DNA from: a virus
Virus record (IMG/VR): IMGVR_UViG_3300008448_000262
Coordinates: 1-37,732 of that record
Reading direction: 5' to 3' (one strand)
Length of the DNA stretch: 37,732 nt
Program-made: the position numbers and the translations under genes
The notes under the pieces: model-generated
Seen by the model: only the letters and a program-made list of their open reading frames with translations
What the model was told of the DNA's origin: nothing
Database searches by the model: none
Shown here: in pieces, positions 24,586 to 34,013 of the stretch
Position numbering within the stretch: the stretch's first letter is position 1
Layout: every line of letters begins with the position of its first letter

Positions 24586-24593
24586 CAAAAATA
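24586..24593 (-). promoter_or_regulatory. Candidate promoter -7 box of the lysis cassette (TATTTTTG)
   Basis: The minus strand reads TATTTTTG (TAnnTTTG) about 21 bases before the first lysis gene and just after the upstream terminator. No convincing TTTG element is present at the expected 19-21 base spacing. The position makes biological sense, but sequence support is partial. Confidence 0.35.
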
Positions 24594-24620
24594 GCGCTTT
24601 TTTACGACATAAAATTTGGC

Positions 24621-24657
24621 AAAAAGAAATCCCACAACAGCATCTGCCGAAGTGGGA
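24621..24657 (-). terminator. Intrinsic terminator between tail-fibre operon and lysis cassette
   Basis: On the minus strand TCCCAC pairs with GTGGGA. An inner helix (GGCAG/CTGTT, with G-T pairs) extends the stem after a TT bulge, and a TTTCTTTTT tract follows. It begins about 23 bases after the stop of the 131-residue gene. Confidence 0.78.
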
Positions 24658-24680
24658 CTCCCTTACATAATGTTGTGATA

Positions 24681-25076
24681 TTACTTCACAAACAACTCCA
24701 TAAAGACTGGATAAGACTCAGATGACTTAAAGTCAAAGTCATCGATTGAGAATTGTAAATCAGAGAAGTTAACCTCTTCTTCAAAGAAATCTGTAATCTC
24801 TTTCTCAAAGTTTTTAAACTCTTCACTTTGACGAAACTCAAAGCTATCTACTGGCTGCTCATCACCGAAGTGCTTCTTTAAAAGCTCCTTCTGAGATTCC
24901 TGCAATTGCTCAAATTCAGTATCAAGTTCTTTCGCAAGTTTTGTCAAGTGATACTTCTGCTTGAAATGAAGATTCTGAAGCAACAAGCCTTTGTAAAAGA
25001 CTTGACCAGTGTTTTGGTCAGATAGACCATTTAACTCCTGACGTAGAGGATTTAGGTATTTTAGTTTGATTTTCAT
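24681..25076 (-). CDS. Conserved small acidic phage protein
   Basis: 131 residues, acidic. It begins with a short strand (MKIKLKYLNPLRQELNGL), then helices with HLTKLAKELDTEFEQLQESQKELLKKHFG and a glutamate/aspartate/phenylalanine-rich C-terminal half (EFRQSEEFKNFEKEITDFFEEEVNF and FSIDDFDF). This helix-rich layout recurs in small proteins near tail genes of Bacteroidota phages. It is the last gene before a terminator and has a TATATTTG box 18 bases upstream of its ATG, so it may also have its own promoter. Function unknown; a chaperone for the giant fibre is one possibility, without direct support. Confidence 0.5.
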   Translation of the reverse strand: MKIKLKYLNPLRQELNGLSDQNTGQVFYKGLLLQNLHFKQKYHLTKLAKELDTEFEQLQESQKELLKKHFGDEQPVDSFEFRQSEEFKNFEKEITDFFEEEVNFSDLQFSIDDFDFKSSESYPVFMELFVK

Positions 25077-25093
25077 AATGATTTGATTTTTGG

Positions 25094-25101
25094 CAAATAT
25101 A
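25094..25101 (-). promoter_or_regulatory. Candidate -7 box (TATATTTG) upstream of the 131-residue gene
   Basis: The minus strand reads TATATTTG, the same octamer as at the groEL promoter, at 34846-34853 and at 33998-34005, always in short intergenic gaps. No clear TTTG element at the right distance. Recurrence of the exact octamer raises confidence a little. Confidence 0.4.
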
Positions 25102-25111
25102 CTACTAATTT

Positions 25112-25468
25112 TTATTCTGCGATAGCAGTTGGTGTAGGATCAGGTGTGGGGGGTGCCCAAGGAAGTGGCTCTTCTTTAACCTTCTTGCCATCAATCTGCT
25201 TTTGAATCTGAGCGTTTACATGCTCTTCGTAAGACCCAACTACAACAGCCTGAATCCAAGATAGTACAATCTCTTCTGTTAGCTGATCGTAAGGAACGAA
25301 ATTTTCAGGATCAATGTCAGCAGGATTGAAAGGAGTCGCTCCTGAGAACACACCTTCATTTCCTTGCTCATCTACTCCAGTCTTTGTCCAGTAAGTCTGG
25401 ATAATTGTGTTTGGCTCTTCTGGCAAGTCAATGCCCTTCATGCCTGTTACTTTCCAAGTGTAAATCAT
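25112..25468 (-). CDS. Small fibre-adjacent protein (DUF7936-like, tentative)
   Basis: 118 residues. The N-terminus YTWKVTGMKGIDLPEEPNTI, a middle GVFSGATPFNPADIDPENFVPYDQLTEEIVLSWIQAVV, and the end PLPWAPP match the layout of a small family I recall from cyanophages and other marine phages beside tail genes (strand, F.PY..LT...V..WIQ, then LPW); the DUF number is from memory. Its ATG overlaps the stop of the giant fibre gene as ATGA, so production is coupled to the fibre. Tail-fibre chaperone, fibre-tip attachment or small virion protein are the candidate roles. Confidence 0.58.
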   Translation of the reverse strand: MIYTWKVTGMKGIDLPEEPNTIIQTYWTKTGVDEQGNEGVFSGATPFNPADIDPENFVPYDQLTEEIVLSWIQAVVVGSYEEHVNAQIQKQIDGKKVKEEPLPWAPPTPDPTPTAIAE

Positions 25469-28400
25469 AATTGTTTTTTTAAAGTTTCTATTTCTGTTTT
25501 TAGTTCTTTAATTGCTCCGAGAAGAACAGGAATCAATCCTGTGTAGTCAAGAGTTAACTTCTCAGTTCTTGGTTCTACTTCAACAAGTTCTGGGAAATGC
25601 TCTTGAACTTCCTGAGCTATCAAACCTATTCTATTCTTATCGTCTGCAAAGTTATTAAAAGAATAATAAATTGGAGTGATAGATTGAAGCTTTGACAGAT
25701 TATCTTCCATCGTAGAGTGAACAGTTTTAATTGTTGCATCTGAAAATGCAGACCAGGATTGTGAACCAGCATTCTTAACAACACCTACACTATTACCATC
25801 AAGTACATAAACATTGTATCCAGTATTACTTTGATCTAGAACCATGTGCCCACTAGTTCTTAGATATCCACCAAATGAACCAGTAGCGGCAGTAATTGTA
25901 ATTTGTCCACCAGCACCAGTAGCATAGAAAGAGTTGGTCGCTACACCTGTCTGAACTTGAAGTGCCGCAAGATTAGAGTTACTAGCAGCATCTAAATAAT
26001 ATCCAGTGTTATTAGAGTCATAGAAAATAGGAGCTCTATATGATGTTGTAGCAAATATATTTCCAGCATTGTCACAAAGCAATGACCAGTTACCTCCGCT
26101 ATTTAAAAATCCAATGTTGTTACCATTATCCGCATATACATAACCTCTTAAAGAAGTAACGTGTCCACCAGTCCAAAATCTAATTGCAGATATAGATGTA
26201 GTACTAGAAGCATCCCAGTATCCGTTAGTCTGAGAAGACCAATGTTGAGTTGTATTCTGATTATATAAACCAGTATTTGAATTATTATTCCTAAACCATC
26301 CAGTTGAGTATGTTTCTCCAGCTTGAAGTATATTTAAATTTGTAGTCCCAGCAGGATCAACATAGTATCCAGTATTATTAGAGTCGTAGAATATTGGAGC
26401 TCGCATGTCCGTGTTGGATGATGCTCTATTAAATGTTATGTCATAACTTGAAAACAAACTTGTGTTTGCAGTATGAAATGACTGATTAATTGAAAAATTG
26501 TATTGTTTAGACGTGGTTGGCTGAGCACTATCAGTTATAGATGTTACTCTGTTTTCAGGATATGTCGCATAAGCGGAATAAACTTTAACATTAAATCCTT
26601 GCCAATAAGATTGGTACGGCCACCAAAAACATAAGTTGCCATTAAAATTTATCGCCCTTACTCCACTAATATTTGTTCCATTAGAAATACCCCCCGCGTT
26701 AATAATAGTGTCAGAATAAATATAACCCTGAACTTGAATATCAAAAGGTATAAGAGCCCCATAAGCATTTCCTGTAATTTCTAAAATAAAAGGATCTCCG
26801 TACGTAACAGAATAGTTAATATTAGTTTGAACTAATGTTCCACTTGGAAAATCTCTACCAGAGTGAAATGGATAATATGCAGTATTTAAAGCTGTTCTTC
26901 CTCCTATCGTTAACCCATTTAGTACTGATGTACTAGCAGGATCTAAGTAATAACTAGTGTTATTAGAGTCGTAGAAAATTGGAGCTCTCCATGAATTTGT
27001 AGATATACCTACACCACTATCTGAATCTAAAAATATACGAGATGTTCCACCAGAAGCCACATAAAGACCCCACCCCCCCATTCCAAGCCCTGGATTAGGA
27101 CTTCCATTACCAACTGTGTAACCAATTCCATACATGTTTCCAAGACTCTCAGTCCCTGGCTGATAAGATCCTCCAATTGTATAAATTGCAGCTGAACTAT
27201 TCGCACTTGTGGCATTTCCATAATTCCCTTCTAAATAACCAGCCGCTGATGTATTTCTTCTCAGGAATCCTTGTAAGTTAACTTGGTTTAAATTAGATAT
27301 ACTAGCAGCATCTAAATAATATCCAGTGTTATTTGAATCATAGAATATTGGAGCTCTTGAAGAATTAGTTATATATGAATCCCCACCATCTACTACAAAT
27401 GACCAAGTAGATCCATATCCAACATTATTCCATTCATGCCTTGAAGCATTAACGTAGTAGTTTCCTCCTGACATGTATGTCCTTGATCCCCAGCTATTAT
27501 AATTACCAGCTGTTCCACCCATATATAAAGTACTAGATATGTGAGTGTCTCCACTAACACTTAGTCTTACATCTGGAGTTATTCCACCAATACCCAATCT
27601 TAATAATCTTGAATCACTATTTGGATCAATTAAATAAAATGTATCATCTAAATCATAATAAATAGGTGTTCTTACGTCACTTCCATAAAATCCATATTGT
27701 GATGATAATCTATTGTAATTACCATTACTTCCAATAACACCTGAACCTAATGTAATTCTTTGAATTCCTCCTGGATCCGCAACATCGTATTCAGGACCAC
27801 CCATTTGATTTCCATTAAAGTTCATATCAGCAGATACACTCATTCTATATCTTACTCCACTAAGAAGCCTCATATAGAACCAATAACCTCCACTAGCTAA
27901 ATCTCTTGGTCCTGCTTGATAAATATAATAACCATAAGCACCATTAGCCGCATTATTAGCCCCATGCTCAGTATAAAAATACCACATGTTATCTTGACCG
28001 CTATGCCACTCACGAGAGTTTATTATAAATCTAGATGTGCAACCTCCATAAGGACTGTTTCCATTATCATTAATTGATCTTGAAATAGCAATTTCTGCTG
28101 ACATTCCACCCCCATTAAACCATCCCATTGGGAATCTAACCCATCTATATGACCCATCATTAGATCCAGGTACATCCAAATATCTTTCAGTCTGATAAGT
28201 TTTAATTGCCTGAACATTACTAAATACTGATGTACTATTAGGATCTACATAATATGCAGTGTTTTGTGAATCATAAAATATAGATCCATAAACAGCACCA
28301 TTAGTATATAATGCACCAGCTCTAAGAGTTTTTGAATATCCTGCTCCAATATGAACCTCTCCACCATCGTAATAATTAAGTTCTAAAGGATCTGACCCTC

Positions 28401-31400
28401 TACCATTTACTGTATCTGCATATACGTTTCTTCCTAGGAATCCATAACTAGTATCTCCTGAAAAATAAAGATTGTCATAGGTAATAGAATTCATTCTAGA
28501 TCCTGATGCAGGATCTACATAATATGCAGTATTATTTTCATCATAAAAAATAGGAGATCTTAATGCGGTTGTAGCCCAAACATTATTAGCTATAAAGTTT
28601 TCGTAACCAGTTCCTGGATTATTTCTAATAGCTATTCTACCACTAGATTCCATCATTATACTAGATGCTACTATGCCAGCCCAATGGAAGGCTAATTGTG
28701 GAGCATACGTTTCATTTGTACTACCATACCCTCCAACATTTTCTCTTACTTGATAATTATATTGATATGAAGTTCCTGTAGAAGTATTTTGAATATAAGA
28801 TCCTCCTGGCCCATATAGATTTGTTGCAGATCCTGAGCTTCCTGAAATATTTGAATAAGCAACACGAACTGTACCAGGAGTAGCTGGAGAAACTTTAAGT
28901 TCCCAATAGCTACCACCATCATAATTCATGTACATATAATATGGAGATGAACCCCCGTATGTATATGGAGGATCTGAAGCATAAAGCCTAGTAGAGTTTA
29001 ATGCATACGTAGCATTACCAGTAATATTAATACCCCAAGATCCAGAGGCAACACTTCTAATTGAAGACATTGCATTTGTAGGAGAAACAGATCTATAATA
29101 ATTATCTCCCTGCTTGGTAATAAACGATGTAATTGATGTTCCTGCTCCTGGATTACCATCATCAGTCATGTTTATGTAGCTACCAAAGATGTAACCACTA
29201 GAGTCTCTTACAACAATATTATTTGCAACATTAGACTGAGAAGCACTAAATCCATCAACAGTCTCTGCATTACCAGTAATATTAATACCCCATGTACCAC
29301 TTGCGTTGCTACCATTAGCATTTGCTTTGCTATTGAATGTATTCCAATCTGAGCTAGATAAGAATCCATTTTGTGATGCAGTTGCTTGTTGAATGGTAAT
29401 GTTAGGAGTGGAACCACCGCTTGAAAACAATGGGCTTGATGCAGTTACCGATGAAACTCCAGCTGTAATAGTCCATGATCTATCAGCAGACAAGTCATAA
29501 CTTACTCCATTAATCGTAAGAGTTCTAGATGTTGGAACATAACTACCAAGCTGACCAAGCGCAACAAATTCGTTTGAGTTTACAGCGTTAGATCCAATAA
29601 CTCGACCATTGAAGTTAGCAACAACACCAGAAGGCAAGTCAGAAATAGCTCCTGTTGCAGCGTTAACAACACCAGTAGTCTTTCCAACAATAATACCAGT
29701 AGAGAACTGTTGTACCCCAGTATTGTAAGTATACACAGGGTATCTACCAGATGGGTTGTTACCATAGTAATCAAGAAGGTTTGCGTTAATAGACGCACTT
29801 AAAAGTCTTTCTCCTGTAACAAGCACACCTCTAAAGAATGAGATAGGAGTTGTTTCAAAACCGCTACCATTTCTATTGAAAGTATTTACAAAGCTCCATG
29901 TAGCCTCTCCACTTGGGACAAGCTCATTTTGATTATAAGCTACCCTCAAACCATAAAGAGTATCAGTGCCAATCTTAAAGTTTAACACATCACCACCTCT
30001 AACAATAGTTTTAAGGCCAGTAATAGTCTGATCAGTAGCTAAAGTTACGTATCCACTTAAATCAGGAGCGTAGTTAGGTATATTTAATGTAGATCCTATT
30101 AACGTAGCCGCTCCACTTGTTCCAGTTGTTGTAAGTGTAATAGTATTCTGCTTGCCATTAAATGTAATCCAATCAGCATTGCTTAACAATCCTGTTTGCG
30201 TAGAAGTAGCAACAGTAGAAGGAATAGTTACAGTCTTAGTATCAATAGCAGTGATATGCCCTTCAGTAGAAGATGTGACACTGTCAACAACATTAAATGA
30301 TCCACCAAAAGACGGAGTCTGAGCAGATGTTGTGTCTGTTCTTGATATAGAACTATGTGTGAGCGTAATCGTGTTGTTAGTAGCCTGATTAGCACTAAAT
30401 GTGCCTGAACCTGAAAGTACTCCTGTTCCCTGAACAGTAAGAACTCCATTTTTAATATCTGCTATTAAAGGATAGAATGCTGAGTAATCAGATTGATTAG
30501 CAACAATGTTACCAACCCTACCAAATACACTGCTTACTGAATCACTGTTATCGACCTTCTGCCAAGCAACATCATGGAATACAATCCAGTCACCAACCTG
30601 CCAATCATTAATCCCATTAATGTTTGTTGTACCAGCTACACTTACAATGTAGAATGCGCCTTCTGTTCCAACCCCTGAAGTAATAGTAGGAGTATTTGTT
30701 GATGCGTTCCAAGTACCCTGATATTGCAATCCACCAACTAATTGGTTTACTTGATGCTGAAGCTTTCCAAAAGCAGTTAATATTGAGTCCGTACTAAGGA
30801 TTTCATTTCCTGCTATGTTTAATCCTGTCAATACCTTACCTGTTACAGCAGAGTTTGATAGCGTAACACTTGCGGCACCAGGACCACTAGCAGTAGCCTC
30901 TCCTGTAAGTGAAGTAATGTAGTTACCTTGAGGGGCTGGAGTATATCCAAGGATAGTAGAGATAGTCGCACTCTTCCAAAGATTAAGAGTTGTGTCTCTG
31001 TATAGCAATCCATTATTTACAAACGGTTCAGCAGAAACATCATGCAACTCCTCTAGCTCATATCCATTGTCAATCTTTACATAGATCTTACCATTATTAG
31101 CATGAGCGTACTCAACGTATCCAAGAATAACAGTATGCTGAGGGGCAACTGGTTTTATGTTTGTAATTGCCCCAGCAATGGTTGGACTTAAGTAAAGTAC
31201 ATCACCGTCAAGCCATGTTTCACCCTGAAGATTACCAGTAGTGTTTACGTTGACAATCTGACCAATATTAATAATAAATCCATCTTGATTTTTTGATATG
31301 TTCTCACAAACCAAACCAAGTGTCGAGGCACTATTTAAGTCATTATTAGCCTGAGCTAATGAAACAGCAAGCCTTTGCCCTTGAGCTCCAGATACTTTTA

Positions 31401-33402
31401 CAACTTGATAGTTCGTTCTTAATAAATCAACATCAGTATTATTACGAACTCTAGATATCACGCTCTGTCCAATCGGAACACTGTATATATTACCCTTAAC
31501 AGATAGACGTACAGTTCCATCAGTATTGTCCCAGGACATCACTCCTTCAGCGGAAGGAATATTTGTTGTTGTTGTGTTAAATTGAGCAAAGTCACCTATT
31601 AATCCATAGGTGCCAAGGTTGACATCTTGGGTTGCTCCTGTGTAAGGAACATACCCTGTTAATGATGGGAACGTAGCTAAAGAACCATCTCCCCTAACAT
31701 ATTCCAAAATAGTACCAGCCCCTACAACTGTTAATACTCCAGCTCCTATAACAGGGCTGTTAGATACAGTAAATGCAGATGGCATAGAAAGTCCAACTGA
31801 AGTAACGGTACCTACATTCCATATTCTATCTGCCGATAGATCGTATGTAGTTCCATTAATTGTTAACTGTCTAGTTCTATAAGCATACCTGGTATCACCC
31901 CAAGTAGTATCAAAAGCGATATTTACGTCTGATGACAAGTTGCCCCCACCAGTTAAACCAGTACCAGCATTTATCGATCTTGTAGTAGGTACGTATTGAC
32001 TAGTGTCTACAGAACCGTCAGCCTTCAAGAATTGAGCAGATGTACCTCCAGCTTTTATGAATGAGTTAGCTGTAATATTGTTTGAACCAAGATTGACGTT
32101 AGCATTTGCTCCAGTATAAGGAACAAACTTATTGTCAGCCTCAGTCTTAGTATAAGCGTCAGTAATTCCATACCCACTTAATGTGGTTGGAGTGTTTGTT
32201 ATTTTTGACCAGTCAATTGATCCAATCGAATCACTTGAAATAAGTCCAAACAATAAATTCCCGCCAGATCTAAGTAACACGTGTCCATCAGTGGTAGCTT
32301 GGATATCAGCTGGGTCACCAGTAGTAGATGACGCACGTCCTATTACAGACGTTCCTGCGCTGTTCCTGAGCTTCGAATCTGTTACAGCATTATCTGATAT
32401 GGTTGTAGAAATGGACGTCTTACCGCTGCCCGTAATGTCTCCAGAGAGCGTTATGGTTTGGTTCTCCAAAAGGAATGGAGGAACGCCAGTAATCTTTGAG
32501 AAAGCAAGCGTGTTAATCCACGTAGGATTATCGTAAGCTTGAGAAAGTCTTGGGTAGAAAGATTGGTAGTCTGCTTCCAAAGCCAGGATAGCTCCAATTC
32601 TTCCAAAGACACTTGTAACAGCATCAGTATTATCTACCTTCTCCCAAATTAATCCATTAGATATAATCCAGTCACCTACTGCATAATCTACACCTCCAAA
32701 TACTCCAGCTACAGAAACAACGTAGTAGTGTCCTTTTTCTTCTGGTACAAGAGGATTTAGTGTTGGTGTATTAGTAAGCGCGTTCCAGGTTCCCATGTAC
32801 TGTACCTGGCCAATGATTGAGTCAGGAATTTGAGACAATGGCACTTTACCGCCAGCATCCAAAGAAGCAACCCCGTTAGGAACTCCTACGGAAGTTTTGT
32901 CAACCTTAAGATCTAACAAAATCTCAATATCTCCCTCAAGGGTTGATATAGCGCTGTTAAGCTGACCTAAAGTTGCAGACTCAGTTGTGAGAACAGCAGG
33001 CGGATGGTTTATACGTCTTAAGCTAGATATTGGCTGACCTAAGTCGTTTGGGATAACAAAAATGTCACCATCCCCACCAATAACTCTAAGTGCGTCAGCA
33101 CCTGAAATAGTACTATTTATTACGGCTCCATTTGAAGCGTAAAGACTTCCACTAACAGCAAGCTTGTAACCTAGAGAATTTACACCTCCGATTACAATGT
33201 TTGACCCATGTTGAAAAATAACTGAATCACCTATTACCTGTGCTGATGTAAAAACAGGAACATAACCAGGTGTCCCAGATCCACTAATGTTACTAGCAAA
33301 AAAATCAGACACATCAATTCTAATGTTCTGATCATCAGCATAACCAACAATGAAGTCTAAATCCGCAGGATCGCTTACTAATAGAAAGTCCGAAAATCTC
33401 AT
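25465..33402 (-). CDS. Giant tail fibre with C-terminal intramolecular chaperone (Peptidase S74)
   Basis: 2645 residues. The first ~1500 residues are Ser/Thr/Gly/Asn-rich beta structure typical of fibres. They include a duplicated module with GTWNA...Y.VSVAG...GDWI...W.KVDN.D.V.SVFGR.G (around residues 200-285 and 895-980). From about residue 1610 to 2470, seven copies of a (I/F)(F/Y)YD..(N/D)T.Y(Y/L).D(P/A) motif occur, probably marking repeated beta-strand turns. The C-terminal 92 residues from SDATIK (residue 2554) match the S74 chaperone: S-D cleavage site, GLIAQEVQEHFPELV, LDYTGLIPVLLGAIKEL and a terminal coiled coil. In endosialidases and T5 L-shaped fibre this domain directs trimer folding and then cuts itself off. 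The protein would be the main host-recognition fibre. Confidence 0.85.
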   Translation of the reverse strand: MRFSDFLLVSDPADLDFIVGYADDQNIRIDVSDFFASNISGSGTPGYVPVFTSAQVIGDSVIFQHGSNIVIGGVNSLGYKLAVSGSLYASNGAVINSTISGADALRVIGGDGDIFVIPNDLGQPISSLRRINHPPAVLTTESATLGQLNSAISTLEGDIEILLDLKVDKTSVGVPNGVASLDAGGKVPLSQIPDSIIGQVQYMGTWNALTNTPTLNPLVPEEKGHYYVVSVAGVFGGVDYAVGDWIISNGLIWEKVDNTDAVTSVFGRIGAILALEADYQSFYPRLSQAYDNPTWINTLAFSKITGVPPFLLENQTITLSGDITGSGKTSISTTISDNAVTDSKLRNSAGTSVIGRASSTTGDPADIQATTDGHVLLRSGGNLLFGLISSDSIGSIDWSKITNTPTTLSGYGITDAYTKTEADNKFVPYTGANANVNLGSNNITANSFIKAGGTSAQFLKADGSVDTSQYVPTTRSINAGTGLTGGGNLSSDVNIAFDTTWGDTRYAYRTRQLTINGTTYDLSADRIWNVGTVTSVGLSMPSAFTVSNSPVIGAGVLTVVGAGTILEYVRGDGSLATFPSLTGYVPYTGATQDVNLGTYGLIGDFAQFNTTTTNIPSAEGVMSWDNTDGTVRLSVKGNIYSVPIGQSVISRVRNNTDVDLLRTNYQVVKVSGAQGQRLAVSLAQANNDLNSASTLGLVCENISKNQDGFIINIGQIVNVNTTGNLQGETWLDGDVLYLSPTIAGAITNIKPVAPQHTVILGYVEYAHANNGKIYVKIDNGYELEELHDVSAEPFVNNGLLYRDTTLNLWKSATISTILGYTPAPQGNYITSLTGEATASGPGAASVTLSNSAVTGKVLTGLNIAGNEILSTDSILTAFGKLQHQVNQLVGGLQYQGTWNASTNTPTITSGVGTEGAFYIVSVAGTTNINGINDWQVGDWIVFHDVAWQKVDNSDSVSSVFGRVGNIVANQSDYSAFYPLIADIKNGVLTVQGTGVLSGSGTFSANQATNNTITLTHSSISRTDTTSAQTPSFGGSFNVVDSVTSSTEGHITAIDTKTVTIPSTVATSTQTGLLSNADWITFNGKQNTITLTTTGTSGAATLIGSTLNIPNYAPDLSGYVTLATDQTITGLKTIVRGGDVLNFKIGTDTLYGLRVAYNQNELVPSGEATWSFVNTFNRNGSGFETTPISFFRGVLVTGERLLSASINANLLDYYGNNPSGRYPVYTYNTGVQQFSTGIIVGKTTGVVNAATGAISDLPSGVVANFNGRVIGSNAVNSNEFVALGQLGSYVPTSRTLTINGVSYDLSADRSWTITAGVSSVTASSPLFSSGGSTPNITIQQATASQNGFLSSSDWNTFNSKANANGSNASGTWGINITGNAETVDGFSASQSNVANNIVVRDSSGYIFGSYINMTDDGNPGAGTSITSFITKQGDNYYRSVSPTNAMSSIRSVASGSWGINITGNATYALNSTRLYASDPPYTYGGSSPYYMYMNYDGGSYWELKVSPATPGTVRVAYSNISGSSGSATNLYGPGGSYIQNTSTGTSYQYNYQVRENVGGYGSTNETYAPQLAFHWAGIVASSIMMESSGRIAIRNNPGTGYENFIANNVWATTALRSPIFYDENNTAYYVDPASGSRMNSITYDNLYFSGDTSYGFLGRNVYADTVNGRGSDPLELNYYDGGEVHIGAGYSKTLRAGALYTNGAVYGSIFYDSQNTAYYVDPNSTSVFSNVQAIKTYQTERYLDVPGSNDGSYRWVRFPMGWFNGGGMSAEIAISRSINDNGNSPYGGCTSRFIINSREWHSGQDNMWYFYTEHGANNAANGAYGYYIYQAGPRDLASGGYWFYMRLLSGVRYRMSVSADMNFNGNQMGGPEYDVADPGGIQRITLGSGVIGSNGNYNRLSSQYGFYGSDVRTPIYYDLDDTFYLIDPNSDSRLLRLGIGGITPDVRLSVSGDTHISSTLYMGGTAGNYNSWGSRTYMSGGNYYVNASRHEWNNVGYGSTWSFVVDGGDSYITNSSRAPIFYDSNNTGYYLDAASISNLNQVNLQGFLRRNTSAAGYLEGNYGNATSANSSAAIYTIGGSYQPGTESLGNMYGIGYTVGNGSPNPGLGMGGWGLYVASGGTSRIFLDSDSGVGISTNSWRAPIFYDSNNTSYYLDPASTSVLNGLTIGGRTALNTAYYPFHSGRDFPSGTLVQTNINYSVTYGDPFILEITGNAYGALIPFDIQVQGYIYSDTIINAGGISNGTNISGVRAINFNGNLCFWWPYQSYWQGFNVKVYSAYATYPENRVTSITDSAQPTTSKQYNFSINQSFHTANTSLFSSYDITFNRASSNTDMRAPIFYDSNNTGYYVDPAGTTNLNILQAGETYSTGWFRNNNSNTGLYNQNTTQHWSSQTNGYWDASSTTSISAIRFWTGGHVTSLRGYVYADNGNNIGFLNSGGNWSLLCDNAGNIFATTSYRAPIFYDSNNTGYYLDAASNSNLAALQVQTGVATNSFYATGAGGQITITAATGSFGGYLRTSGHMVLDQSNTGYNVYVLDGNSVGVVKNAGSQSWSAFSDATIKTVHSTMEDNLSKLQSITPIYYSFNNFADDKNRIGLIAQEVQEHFPELVEVEPRTEKLTLDYTGLIPVLLGAIKELKTEIETLKKQL
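25985..28556 (-). repeat. Seven-copy 'YDxxNTxYYxDP' repeat region in the tail fibre
   Basis: Copies lie around 25990-26040, 26350-26405, 26940-26990, 27305-27360, 27620-27670, 28240-28290 and 28505-28560. The core is IFYDSNNTGYYLD with small variants; the copy at 27620-27670 is the most diverged (IYYDLDDTFYLID). DNA identity between the closest copies is high, so recombination between them could shorten or extend the fibre. Confidence 0.75.
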
Positions 33403-33424
33403 CCGATGATTATTCCAATTGCAA

Positions 33425-33691
33425 TTACCATAGTGCTAAAATGTTTAGTGCCGATGTTCCTTCAGCCCATACCTTGATTACCTGAACTGGAATAAATGTT
33501 CCAGAAACGATACCAGTAAAGGTGACCTCATCTCCGCCAACTGTAGTAACCTTCAAGGTACCACCAGTTCCGACGTAAAGCACACAACCATTATTACCTG
33601 ATCCATCTTGCGTAGCTACGCTTGGAATGTTCAAGGTGTTGCTTGGTGTAACTGCGGCAGCTCGACCTGCCTGTAGTTTTTGTACTGCCAT
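33425..33691 (-). CDS. Small conserved phage beta protein near the tail fibre
   Basis: 88 residues. MAVQKLQAGRAAAVTPSNTLNIP is followed by a Cys-containing strand CVLYVGTGGTLKVTTVGGDEVTFTGIVSGTFIPVQVIKVWAEGT and a hydrophobic end. This beta pattern (C.LYVG..G...V.T..G..VTF.....GTF.P) recurs in small virion-associated proteins of many tailed phages, often beside fibres or decorations. It ends 22 bases before the fibre ATG and starts right after the 50-residue gene. A decoration, cement or fibre-base role is possible; a precise function is not known. Confidence 0.6.
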   Translation of the reverse strand: MAVQKLQAGRAAAVTPSNTLNIPSVATQDGSGNNGCVLYVGTGGTLKVTTVGGDEVTFTGIVSGTFIPVQVIKVWAEGTSALNILALW

Positions 33692-33692
33692 A

Positions 33693-33845
33693 TTAGTTTT
33701 TGTTTAAAGAGAATGGAACTAACTTATTTAACTTCTGCTTTCTTGCAGAGCATCCGCAATCTTTGCCTTTAGTCACACGCTCAACAACTCGTGTTATCCC
33801 TGTGCCTTTAGCAACTACTTCAACTAAGTCCCCTAAGCCCTCCAT
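33693..33845 (-). CDS. 50-residue protein with CGC motif
   Basis: The ATG at 33845 gives 50 residues: a short helix GLGDLVEVVAKGTGITRVVERV, then KDCGCSARKQKLNKLVPF and a short tail. This helix plus CGC..R...LN pattern recurs in tiny phage proteins near the lysis or tail genes and may bind a metal through the two cysteines, but no function is established. It starts one base after the stop of the 42-residue gene and ends one base before the ATG of the 88-residue protein, so it is part of a tight operon. Confidence 0.6.
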   Translation of the reverse strand: MEGLGDLVEVVAKGTGITRVVERVTKGKDCGCSARKQKLNKLVPFSLNKN

Positions 33846-33846
33846 G

Positions 33847-33975
33847 TTATTTTTTAGTTTTACCTGCCTTAGATAAAGCGATAGCTATAGCCTGCTTGCG
33901 AGGTTTACCAGCCTTGATTTCTTTTCTAATATTCTCACTAACAACCTTTTGTGATTTTCCAGACTTTAGAGGCAT
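33847..33975 (-). CDS. 42-residue lysine-rich protein
   Basis: The ATG at 33975 gives 42 residues opening [19 protein letters not shown] and ending in KKKs. A central helix ([15 protein letters not shown]) is typical of a tiny basic protein family common in tailed phages. A TATATTTG box 22-29 bases upstream could drive it. No enzymatic motif. The pattern suggests nucleic-acid or virion association; function unknown. Confidence 0.62.
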   Translation of the reverse strand: MPLKSGKSQKVVSENIRKEIKAGKPRKQAIAIALSKAGKTKK

Positions 33976-33997
33976 ATCTTTCGCTTTTTAAACTTGA

Positions 33998-34005
33998 CAA
34001 ATATA
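33998..34005 (-). promoter_or_regulatory. Candidate -7 box (TATATTTG) upstream of the tail-fibre operon
   Basis: The minus strand reads TATATTTG in the 38-base gap between two small genes, 22 bases before the 42-residue gene. This gap is long for this operon, in keeping with a promoter. No clear TTTG element at the expected spacing. Confidence 0.4.
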
Positions 34006-34013
34006 CTGACTTT

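Noticed and set aside
32183-32536. Plus-strand 117-codon open frame inside the fibre gene
   Set aside because: Antisense shadow; the fibre frame is continuous and clearly coding on the minus strand.
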